A DNA stretch of 64,000 nucleotides from Arthrinium phaeospermum (Eukaryota > Ascomycota > Sordariomycetes > Amphisphaeriales > Apiosporaceae). Of this stretch, positions 31,483-41,884 are shown one piece after another. Position 1 is the stretch's first letter, and the number at the start of each line of letters is the position of its first letter. A program made the position numbers and the translations under genes. The stretch covers positions 124,001-188,000 of the forward strand of contig QYRS01000002.1 in assembly GCA_006503535.1 (NCBI GenBank), in the 5' to 3' direction. Below the pieces are notes generated by a model. The model did no database searches, had not been told where the DNA came from, and worked only from the letters and a program-made list of their open reading frames with translations.

Positions 31483-33304
31483 ATGAACCCCCCCATGGCT
31501 TCGAAGGAGCTCACATCACCCCAAGACGCAATGGCACCAAACTACCCTAAGAAAGCTCGAACAGAGTCGCGGTTCTGGGCCATCATGGGCGTCCTCGCCC
31601 TGACCAGCCTTCTGACCTCCCTGGAAGCCACCATCACGTCGACGGTGCTGCCCGTGATCGTGGAAGACCTTAGTGGGGGATCGGGCTATATATGGGTGGC
31701 TAACGCGTACCTCTTAACCATGTAAGTATCGTATTACTTCACTCGACAGACAGTTTGATCAACATTTACCAACTCGAATGCGCAAACAAGGGCGGCGCTC
31801 CAACCAACGTTCGGCCAACTCGCAAACGTGTTTGGTCGCCGGTGGCCCATGATATTCTCAACGGCGGCTTTCGTTCTCGGGAGTGGCATATGCGGCGGGT
31901 AAGTGCTTTTAGATCCAGGGGCTACATTGTGTCCCCTGAACTGGGAAAAGCTCGCTAACAATTGGGTATTCATATTACAGAGCTACCAACATGGGCATGC
32001 TGATCGCCGGCCGCGTAATCCAGGGAATCGGGGGGTCCGGCATCGGCGTCCTTTGCGAGACCATCATCTGCGACCTGGTGCCGCTGCGGGAGCGGGGCAC
32101 CTACATGGCCGCCGTGCTCGGCATGGTCGCCCTGGGCACCTCGCTGGGCCCCCTGTTCGGCGGACTCATCGTCCGCTACAGCACCTGGCGCTGGGCCTTC
32201 TACCTGGCCCTGCCCATCGGCGGCCCGGCGCTGGTCTTGCTGTTCCTCTTCCTCGACGTCCACTACGACAGGTCGAGCACGCTGGCCACCAAGCTGACCC
32301 GCCTCGACTGGCCGGGCAACGCCGTCTTCGTCGCCGCCTCGAGCTCCGTGCTCCTCGCCCTGAGCTGGGCCGGCGCCCAGTACCCCTGGTCCTCGTACCA
32401 GGTCCTCGTCCCACTCCTCGCCGGCGCGGCGGGCCTCGCTGGGTTCCTGGCGCTCGAGGCCAGCGGCCCCCGCTTCGCGCCGAACCCGATGATGCCCCTC
32501 CGCCCCTTCGCCTCCCGCGTCACCAGCGCCGTTTTTGTTATTACCTTCCTCCACGGCGCCGTCATGATGTGGTCCCTGTACTTCCTCCCCGTCTACTTCC
32601 AGGGCGTGCTGGGCGCGAGCCCCTACCGTTCGGGCGTCATGCTGCTGCCGACCATCCTGGCGCTGATCCCGGCCGCCATGGCGGGCGGGCTGCTGCTGAC
32701 CCGGACTGGGCGGTACAAGCCGATCCTCGTCGCGGCCTTTGCGCTCATCACCGTCGGCTTCGGCCTCTTCTCGCGGCTCGACGCGGACTCGGGCGCGGGC
32801 GCCTGGGTCGGGTTCCAGGTCGTCGAGTCACTGGGCGCGGGGCTCGCCCTCCCGACGCTGCTGCCGGCCTTGTTGGCCCCCCTCTCCGATGCCGACACGG
32901 CCCTCGCGACGGGCACGTGGGCCTTCATGCGCGGTTTCGGGACCGTCTGGGGCGTCGCGGTCGCGGGCGCCGTCTTCAGCAACCGGGCGGCGCAGCTGGC
33001 GTCCTCTGGCGCTATCGGCGGAAATGCGACCGTGGCCGCCGAGTTCGCGGCGGGCGGCGCCTACCAGGACGCGACGGCGCGGTTCCTGGACTCGCTGTCG
33101 ACTTCACCGGAGGCGCGCGCGCAGGTGGTGGCGGTGCAGAGTTGGGCATTGAAGCGGTCGTGGCAGGTCGCCATCGCGTTCGCGGCGGCGGGGTTTGTCG
33201 TCGCGGTCATGCTCAAGGAGGTGCCGCTTCGGGAGGAGCTGGACAGCGAGTTTGGGATGACCGAGAAGACTAATACCAGTAAGGAGGAGGGAGAAATCGC
33301 ATAG
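31483..33304 (+). CDS. MFS drug/toxin exporter, DHA2-type (14 TM)
   Basis: Three exons: 31483-31721, 31791-31898 and 31981-33304, 556 residues. Donors are GTAAGT in both introns; acceptors are ACAAG and TACAG. The N-terminus is cytosolic, then TM1 (FWAIMGVLALTSLLTSLEAT). The MFS signature LANVFGRRWPM (motif A) is split from TM2 by an intron, and the antiporter motif C reads LGTSLGPLFGGLIV. About 14 hydrophobic segments can be counted, fitting the H+-coupled DHA2 family that exports fungicides, azoles or fungal metabolites at the plasma membrane. It is convergent with a Zn2Cys6 regulator 180 bp downstream, a common pairing in metabolite or detoxification loci, but no biosynthetic enzyme is adjacent. 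Confidence 0.88.
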
Positions 33305-33483
33305 AAGGGGCGCCTAGATGGCTACACAGTTGATAGATGTAATGCATAGACACTGAGGATGGTATGGCGGGTGGGATTGGTTACGTGGAACCGTCCTGGT
33401 TCCAATGGGGTCGGTTCTTAGATGCGATCCGGATTGAGAGTCGATTGGGTTATATAAGGAACAATAATATCATTGCTTAGAGT

Positions 33484-34803
33484 CTACATGTCAAACAGTG
33501 CGATAGTCTTATTCATATTCTCTCGTATCCCTTCTACAAATGGCTTGGTTTCTCCGTCCGGCTGAAGATCCTCCTGGGTCATGACGCTTTGAAGCAGCCG
33601 TGCCCGCTCTCCATCAGCAAACATCCCCATGGGCGAATGCTGCGGGGAAGACGAAGTCACCTCGACCGAAAGGCGATATGCGGCCGGGAGCCCCAAGCAG
33701 TCTTCCAGACGCTGGATATGGCTTCGAATGACCTCGATTATACCCATCGCATACACCCTCGCTGGGACATCCTGCAATGAGGAGGTGCCCCCAATGCGAA
33801 GTACAGATTTCGCTTTCAGCGACCGGATGGTATCTGGCGGCGTCTGACGTAGGGATTGGTAGGCGCCTCGGATTGTCGATTCGTAAAGCCTCATCAGCGC
33901 AAGGTAGCTCGAGAGTACCAATAGAGCGTTTTCCGTACTGATGGTGCAAGTCTGAGCCGAAGAAAAAGTAGCGGTATCGGGTAGTAAAAGCTGGTTGTGG
34001 CCACGGCGAAGGTCAGAAGGTCGATTGGAGTCTTTCTCCGCCGTCAGGGACTGGATGATCTCGATAAGCTCATTCGTACACGTTAGCGCTACGGCGACCG
34101 GGTTCTCCGTTGCCATGCCCACGAAGGAGCCATCCTCGGGACACTTCTCCACGATGTTGCGAGGATCCGAGAGGAAGGCCTTCGTCGCCGAGGCTTGCCG
34201 CTCTAGCTTCTCCCCGAGATTTCTCAACGAACTAGCTGCACTCGGGGCTGAGACGGGCGCAGTATTCGGCAAGCATGCGAGAGAAGCCATGAATGGGTCT
34301 GAATCAAGGACGTCATTGGAACCTTGACCAAAGAACATCATGTCGAGGCTATTCGCTGCGCCCAGCAGCCCCTGGAGCTGTGGTGGGTTGCTCAAGGCCG
34401 TCGATGCTGCCCCGAAGAAGTTCGTATCGACAGGCACTGTCCAGTGATCCAAGCCATCGGCACCGAGCCACGGTGTGGCAGTATCTGCGCAAAGGGGCTC
34501 ATCATGGACCGAAGGTGTGTTATAACCCTCGACATCGCCGCTGTCTCGCGGCGCGGATGAGTGCGCAGGCGACGACTCGGCACCGGAGCCTACGGCCGGA
34601 TGACCACTGGGCATGACGATTCCATCCAAATGCGACTTCCGCGGTCTGCCGGGCCGGCCAGGGGACCCCGTCACGCACGGCTCGCCGACGCGGACGCAGC
34701 GAGGGCACGGCACGGTGCTGTCCTCGGCGCGCGGGCATCGGACTCTTTTCGCTCTGCACCGGTCGCAGGCGGATCGCTTCGTGGCTGCTGCTACCTTTGG
34801 CAT
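33484..34803 (-). CDS. Zn(II)2Cys6 transcription factor (AflR-like)
   Basis: A single exon of 439 residues. The binuclear zinc cluster is complete: Cys13, 16, 23, 33, 36 and 43 in CDRCRAKRVRC...VPCPRCVRVGEPC, followed by a basic/Gly-Pro linker (SPGRPGRPRKSH) typical of the AflR-type group. The C-terminal half has a helical region (LEDCLGLPAAYRLSV, ENALLVLSSYLALMRLYEST) like the aflatoxin-regulator family domain. It would bind CGG-containing sites in the nucleus. Its likely, but unproven, target is the convergent DHA2 exporter. Confidence 0.87.
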   Translation of the reverse strand: MPKVAAATKRSACDRCRAKRVRCPRAEDSTVPCPRCVRVGEPCVTGSPGRPGRPRKSHLDGIVMPSGHPAVGSGAESSPAHSSAPRDSGDVEGYNTPSVHDEPLCADTATPWLGADGLDHWTVPVDTNFFGAASTALSNPPQLQGLLGAANSLDMMFFGQGSNDVLDSDPFMASLACLPNTAPVSAPSAASSLRNLGEKLERQASATKAFLSDPRNIVEKCPEDGSFVGMATENPVAVALTCTNELIEIIQSLTAEKDSNRPSDLRRGHNQLLLPDTATFSSAQTCTISTENALLVLSSYLALMRLYESTIRGAYQSLRQTPPDTIRSLKAKSVLRIGGTSSLQDVPARVYAMGIIEVIRSHIQRLEDCLGLPAAYRLSVEVTSSSPQHSPMGMFADGERARLLQSVMTQEDLQPDGETKPFVEGIRENMNKTIALFDM

Positions 34804-37093
34804 GATATCCTTCTATTGGGAAACCAAGCTGGGAATAGAGAACGAAGCATGTCAATGCCGAATCTACTCAGACTATCCCCCATTTCCCGGAAACATAACG
34901 GAATCATTGATGGAACTCGAAATAACCATCCGACAATAGCTATTTCCTAGCAGTTACTTGCTGTGGCTGGGCTGAAAACCCTCCGAAAATCATTACGCCT
35001 CGGAGGGTTTGGGGGATAGTGGGGCACGTTTGCTTGGAGCTCTACTGGTAGCTGGCAGGCAGGCAGGCTTCGGCTACTTGTAAGAGACAAGCAACAAGCG
35101 ACATTCGTATCCAACAGCTGTCTTGAACTGTGAAGCGTATCTACGCCAATGGGGACCATCATTATCGCCAGGGCTTATGAAATGCTGTTAGATTGAGGCA
35201 GGACATGCCAGGGAGAAGGAAGAAGCAGGGCGTGGAGCATGAGAACCTGAAGTCCGTCTAGGGGATGGATGTTGTTGGGTTTGCTTGCTTATTAGCATTT
35301 GCTGAGCTACCTTTTCAATCCTTCATCAGAAGCATGCTCTGCATTCGTCCTCACCGATATGTAGCACTCCTTCTCATCGTCGACATTGTGACGAAATTTG
35401 CGAGTTGGGCGGCGCAGTCCGCTAGCTCGGTGTTGTTGATTGGGTATAGCGGTGCCCTTCGTATATCGGCACCGTTCCCTAGGCTCGGGTCGATTCTGAT
35501 TGCACGGTGAAGCAATTGCTACAGTACACCACAGCTTGTGGAGATTTGGTTGCGATTGACAGCTAAGCTGATGGGGTTTAGATCCCCGTGCTTACAGCAG
35601 CAGCTAGGGCTTAGCATTGGGCTTAGGGGCCCTTATCCCTGTGATGCTTACTGGGATGCATCGTCCCATCTTTCTGGCCTCGGTTGACAACTTCGGGGCA
35701 GGCATCGCAATTCCCAGGTTCGCGAACCCTTCGAGATTGACCATTTTCACAAGATCAATCTACAACTCGCTGATGGTACGATTTGACCATGCAACTCGAA
35801 TTGCCGACATGAGAAGCATGCCCCGGATTGGCTTATCGGAAAAGCAATTTAGCTGATGTCATCTGCGCTGAATGAATCAGGCTGCAGATTGCACGCGGAG
35901 GGGGCGATATGCACCACACCCTAACACCCCATCACATCAGCTGTAGGCTGGGCTGTCAGCACAAGAGGCTGCATGCAGCGAAAGAAAAGGACCAACCACC
36001 AATTTTCCTTCTCAGCCCCAATTCAGTGGTCCGCGCCCCTCAACCTGCCAACAACCATCAAGGCTACTTACTAACAGCGATGAGGCTCTGAACGATTCAG
36101 ATTGAGCACAAGGGCGGGCAAATTCGTGGCAAGCAAAAAGAAGGACCAGTCGGCCAGTTTCACCAATGGCCGAAATTAGGCTAGAGTGCATTCAGTGCCG
36201 CGACTCCAATCTCCAAGGGTGCTGTGCTGGTAGTGTCACTCTATTTTTGGCCTCTACGCCTTTTCCCTAGCTGCTCAGCACCTGCACTTTACGGAGTCGC
36301 CATGGCCTTGGAAGCAATAGCGCCCGTCGTCTACGGCGGCGGTAGCATCTAGCGATGTAACGGAAATTGATAGGGTGGTCATCGGCTCCATCCGCCTTCA
36401 GCTGTCTGCCCGACTGTCACCCCTCCTGTCTTCGATCTTGTGTTCTGGTTACCTATTTTCGGCTGCACAATGCTGGCTGAGGAACGTTGCTAATGCATCT
36501 TGCTGGGGTCCGCCACACCCACCTCGCTGCCACGCTCTTCTTGGTCTGCCCTTGGATGCACATGCTAAGTCAGCGCGATGGAGGATCACACCATGTCCCA
36601 ATTGGCCCTTTCAATGCGACGCATCTCCTGGTTGGCCGCGATCCGGAATGGGAGCTCCACTGTGGACTTGACCCGAGATCGACTGGATTCCTGTTGCGGC
36701 AAAGCTGCTGCTGGCTGTGTTGGCACTAGAGCTGCATGTCAGCTTGCATCCCTGCTCGAAAATAGTTACGAAGTAACGAAATATGAGAGGAGGGAGATGG
36801 TCCCTTGTGGTTCTCCCGTATAGTAGTACCTAGTGGTCTCCCCCGGTGGTCCCTTGGGTGCTGCCGCGGGAGAACCAACAGAACGGATCCCGAACATTTT
36901 GTTTGTATGACCTGGCAAGCAGCTAATCTCAAGCGCACACCCCTCTTCTCGTTTCTTTTTCACTTGTTTCCCACCGATTCTCGGGAAATGGTTACTGTCT
37001 TTTCTGTTTCTGTTTCTACCTCTTCCCGTGTCGAGACGTAGAGAGGTTCCGCTTGCATAACCGCGCGACAAATCCAAGCTACCTACCGCAACC
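34804..37093. other. Long intergenic region (2.3 kb)
   Basis: No coding region could be supported; only short overlapping frames occur. It includes the promoter of the regulator on the left and of the Cys-rich surface protein on the right. Confidence 0.45.
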
Positions 37094-38216
37094 ATGCGAT
37101 ACTCCCAGATTGGACGACTGCTGGCTTTTGGCCTCGTGTCATGTGCTACGGCACAGGAGGTCGCCTGCTGGGCACCGGACGGCAAGACTGAGGCCAACAA
37201 TGAGACATATGTCCCCTGCAACAAGTTGGGAATACAACAAGACGGCATCTTTTCGAGCTGCTGTGCTCTGGACGGACCGGCCGAAAAGCGAGATACCTGC
37301 TCGTCGCTAGGCCTATGTGTCGGCTCCGACCGTCGCTTGCGACGGGGATTTTGCACCGACAAGGACTGGAAGAGCAAGGCCTGCGTCAATGTGTGCATAA
37401 CGACAGAGGTATGTGAAACCGCCATAGGTCCTCGACTTGGACTCTATCGACGTCTACCTTGTGCCTTCTGGATGCCTAACCAATTGCATGATTTAGGATG
37501 GCGGCGACCCGAGCAACAGCACCGTCATAACCGCGTGTAATGACGGTAGTAACCAATATTGCTGCGGCGATACGACCAGCTGCTGCGCCACATCGCGCGC
37601 CGTCAACATCCCGACGCAGGAGAGCGTATGTTCGGCACACACGGCCGACGACAATGGCAGCGGCGACGCCACCACCTTCAAGAACGCCACCATCGGCCTG
37701 GCCGTCGTCGCCGGCGTGTCCCTGCTGGTGGCCGTCGCCTCGATCCTCTGGTTCCTGCGGCAGAACAAGTCGCTGAAGCAGCAGCTGGCCGACGAGAAGT
37801 CCAACTCGGAGCGCCACCACCACCAGCAGGCGTCCATGATGCACGACCGCGCCTCGGTGGTGCCGACCATGACCGACTCGAACCACCCGGGCGGCTCGGT
37901 CTACGGCGGATCGACGACCCACCACCACAACCAGTCGCCCCTGCTGGACCCGAGCCACCCTTACTACAACAAGACGCCCCACGGCTCCCCGCCGCCGCAG
38001 CCCATGTCGCCCAACTCAGACATCCACCACCACAACAACAATAACATGGCTCGCTACTCGGAGCTCGACGGCGGCACCGCCAACCGCATCGAGATGGCGT
38101 CGCCCGACCCCTACACCCAGCAGAACCGCAACTCGACGCAGACGAACAACCGCGATTCGACACAGCATCCCAACTACAGCAGCCCCTTGCACTCGCCGGG
38201 CCTGCCGCAGCAGTAG
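37094..38216 (+). CDS. Cys-rich secreted-domain, single-pass membrane protein
   Basis: Two exons, 37094-37408 and 37497-38216 (intron GTATGT...TTTAG), 344 residues. A signal peptide (LLAFGLVSCATAQ) precedes a Cys-rich ectodomain (about 20-165; CCALDG, CSSLGLC, YCCGD, SCCAT), then one strong membrane helix (TIGLAVVAGVSLLVAVASILW) and a long cytosolic tail rich in His, Asn, Ser and Pro (HHHQQ, HHHNNNN). The topology is like fungal wall sensors or mucin-type receptors (Wsc/Mid2 style), but the Cys pattern is not a WSC domain. Widely distributed relatives in Pezizomycotina are uncharacterised. A plasma-membrane sensor role is inference only. Confidence 0.75.
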
Positions 38217-39069
38217 CCACTCTACCTTAATTTCGGGTTTAAAGGTTCTGCACTTATTGTGTGTACATTGAGGGAAAAGGATGGGTGGTTGGCGTTTTGG
38301 TCAAGCGGGCTTCTTTTCATTTGCTTCTTGGTTGGTACTCGGTCGCGGGTGGTTGGGCGATATGCTCGTCCCACGCGCACACATATACCCGCATTTTGCC
38401 CGACGTGGTTCTGTTTGTGATATTCAGAAATATAACACAACTATCTCTAGTTACATAGTTTTGGATTCTGGAAACAATGGGAGTATACTATGAGCTGGTG
38501 GTTTTGGCTCTGGCATGGCATAGTACAGGGTCTCATGGTCTATTGATTACCAGGACTAACGCGTTATTTAATGTCAAATATCGTTTCCGAATCTCGCTCG
38601 CTCTACTTCATCGATGCGTAGACTCACAACCCCTTCCCCTAACCTGTAGATATTTGGCTACCCTGGGGTCGGCGCGTCAGCACACTGCGTTCCAAGTCAT
38701 TGTTCCAGGAGCATAATGCGGCCCCAGATTCTCGCCTATCATGACGCTAACGGGGGCGCTTGTCATCCCACCCGCGGATCGCTGTCTTTTCTCTCCTCCG
38801 TGATCGCCTGATCACGCTAATCTGAAGCTCACTGCCTGCTGCACTGTATCCTTGGAAGTGGCGGCGAGATTGGCTTGTGAGGCTGGAGGGCCAGCTCACC
38901 CTTCCATGCAGCTCGTCTAGCGAATCATACCACTTTGGGTAGCAGCCTAGAAGCGACCAGAAACTATTCATTTCTAGGATTATGGCAAAAAGTCCCGTTT
39001 GTAAAGATCCCTGGACAGTATCTGGCATACCAAGCTTACTGTCATTCTTTGGAATCTCGTCAAACCACA
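38217..39069. other. Intergenic, no gene seen
   Basis: About 0.85 kb upstream of the HET gene. The HET frame is open back to about 38935 without an ATG; that part is taken as leader. Confidence 0.4.
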
Positions 39070-41190
39070 ATGTATCCCTTCAGGATGGAGTCATGCAGAT
39101 TCTGCCTTGAAACCAGGTACTTGTTCGGTGGGACGCCCCAAAAAGATGTCATTTTCGTACCGGAGGACCTTGTGGATAAGCCATGCCATCATGACATCCT
39201 ACGGTATATCCAAAGCACTCTTTCGGTCGATAGCGGAAGGGCTCGGCACCTCAAATTGAAACAGTTTGATGGCGGAGTATTGATCTCGTATCTGTATCGG
39301 ACCCATACCCCGGAAGTCAAGGAGATGCGTCTTCTGAAGACTAAGGGAGGTAATATGGTGGGACGTGTTTTGAACCCGAACTGGGTCGATTTAGACTTAC
39401 TTCGAAGATGGAAGGTCGAATGCCTTACCAAACACGATCAGCATTGCCGCGCCGCTTTCAGATTCGATCAAGTCAAGCCGGCTTGGCTTATTGATACGTT
39501 CGACGGCTGCCTCGTGTCAGGGGATGGAATAGAACACTATGTTGCCTTGAGTTACGTATGGGGCACCGGTTCGTGGCTTCGCAATCAAAGAGATACCATA
39601 CACACCCTCCAGCAGCCCGGGGCTTTATCGCGAGGTCCATTATCCGAGAAGATCTAACCAACCGTCCGGCATGCCATGGGCCTGACAAGGGCGCTGGACG
39701 AGCGGTATCTTTGGGTTGACGCGCTTTGCATTGTCCAGGATGATGTCGAGCAAACCGCACATCAGCTATCTTTGATGGGGATGATATACGCGTCGGCAAC
39801 GCTTACAATTTCTTCCACTGACGGCGATGCCAGTGGAGGCATACCGGGTATACCGGGAGTTTCCCCACCTCGAGACATACAACAAACACTGATGACATTT
39901 GGACCAGACGAGGATTTGACAACTGTCAAGATTGGCGCGCCTTCGGGGATTCACAGCAGCCCTTACTTCAAACGAGCATGGACCTTTCAGGAATACGCCA
40001 TGTCCCAACGGCTCTTGGTAGTTGGGAAAAAGCAGTTCCACTGGGTGTGCTCCGCTACCGCGCGTCGCGAAGACGATGTGTCTCAAAACCTGTCATTATA
40101 CCAGACCCATCGCTTCAAGGGTTTTCGGATTTTACATAGCTACCCTGATCTCCAAAACTTGGGGGAGGTTATTCGCGACTACAATGGAAGAGACCTTTCC
40201 TTCCCAGAAGACGCCTTGGCAGGGATTTCCGGCATACTGGACTTCTTCAATCGAAACTTCGTGGGCGGGTTTCTTTACGGGCTACCGGTCATGTTTTTCC
40301 ACGCCGCACTGATGTGGCAGAGCCTCAGACCGTCGCAAATGCGGAGGCGACTCCCCTCCGGAAGACAGTCCATTTTACAAGGATCTCGCCTGCCGTCTTG
40401 GTCTTGGTTGGGCTGGCAAGACGGCAGTATCGACTTCGATGAAACCGATAGACACAATTCCTATGGAGGGAAGAAAGTATACGCAACGTTTGGCATCACT
40501 CAATGGTACAGCCACGAATCCCCTACCTCGAATGATCGGCGCCCAATTGGACCTTGTGTTCCGGACACGATACTTGACCTTGAAAATGATAGCCTCGATA
40601 GTCCGTTGGCTGAAGGGTGGGATGTCCGAAGGCGTCATCTGCCGACAGACCCACCCGTGATGGTGGATGGCAAACCCCACCCCCCTCCAAACGACGGACC
40701 TTTGACGTTTGGAGATAGAGCATATGAGCACTCGTGTATCTTACTGAGACCCCGGGAGCACTTCTGGTACTGGTTCCCATTCGGGGTCCACCTAGACGAC
40801 TCGAGCTCTCTGCCATCCCCGCAGCACGCTTTTATATCATGCAGGACGGAAAGGGGGTGGTTCCGTGCACAGCAACAGCGACAAGGAAATGAAACAAATG
40901 CATATATTGTAGACGCAAAGGGAAGCGGTTGCGGGCAGCTACAGTTGCCCCCGAGAGAATACTTGACAGAGCTGCCGCCTGTCAAGTCAGGCCAGTACCG
41001 ACCAATAGAGCTTGTGGCCATCTGTCTACGGAGGGCAAGAGAAGACTCAAGAAAGAATCATAACGACAAGTACGGCGTTCTTTGGGTGGAATGGAACGAC
41101 GGTGTCGCTTACCGGCAGGCCGTTGGGGAAATCAACAAGGAGGCCTGGGAGACGCATGACACTGAGGACGTTGACCTCGTTCTTGGATGA
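39070..41190 (+). pseudogene. HET-domain (heterokaryon incompatibility) gene with one in-frame TAA
   Basis: From the ATG at 39070 (or 39085) the frame is open to TAA at 39655-39657 and then continues unbroken in the same frame to 41190, 706 codons in total. The HET domain spans the stop: YVALSYVWGTGSWL (about residue 157) before it and TRALDERYLWVDALCIVQDD, MGMIYASATLTISS and WTFQEY after it. HET domains trigger cell death on non-self fusion in several ascomycetes. The break falls inside the domain between its first two conserved blocks, so a truncated product would be inactive. A single CAA-to-TAA step would explain it; no intron with GT/AG can remove it. HET genes are commonly under balancing or relaxed selection, so a null allele is plausible. 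Confidence 0.8.
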
Positions 41191-41884
41191 TCAGTGACCG
41201 GGGTGTGCTAGTAACTCAAGGAATTGACGTATTGGAAGACCCAAAAGCTCACAATCCGGCCTCTGTTCTTCATGAGCTGCCCCATCGGTTATGTGAAGTA
41301 CTAATCCTATCCTGGTCCGGCTCAGCACTGACAGAAACGGGTAACTGGGCGTAAACGTAGGAATTTTCTTTTTTTGCCATATAACTTGTTGGTTGACAAA
41401 AGCTGTTACCTAGAACAGACCGTTGTCAACACACGCAACTCGTATGGATAATGGTTTCTTGACAATCCACGTTGATCCCACTTCGCTTGAACGTTCCGGG
41501 CCGGATAAGCGAGGCCCACTGTGAAGGATTAGCATTTCACAATAAATCGGCCGTTGGTGAGCTCACAGTGAGGCAACTCGACGTCCGATCTACAAGATAG
41601 GGTTAAGGTTTCGATGGGATCGGAGCGGTCGGCCACTACGGTTGCATCCTGCCTTAGATTCTTCCTCATGATGGCACTGTCGTTGCTTCCCGCCGGGGCG
41701 GCGGAAAGGATCCGGGAATCCCAACCCGCTCCTTTGGGATTTCTACCCCAAGACGATCCGAAAGGGATACCGCATCGCCTTGTGCCACCATCTCAGAATG
41801 CATGACACAAAGATGTTTGCAAACCAACGGATCTGTGTCTGTGTAACGCATTGTCACTATCACCAAATCCGCACTTACTAGACA
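41191..41884. other. Intergenic, promoter of the amine oxidase
   Basis: Nearly 0.7 kb. A short plus-strand frame (41614-41805) with a hydrophobic start has no supported continuation and is not called. Confidence 0.4.

Noticed and set aside
41614..41805. Short frame with hydrophobic start before the amine oxidase
   Set aside because: It cannot be joined in frame to the oxidase, which already has its own signal peptide at 41885.
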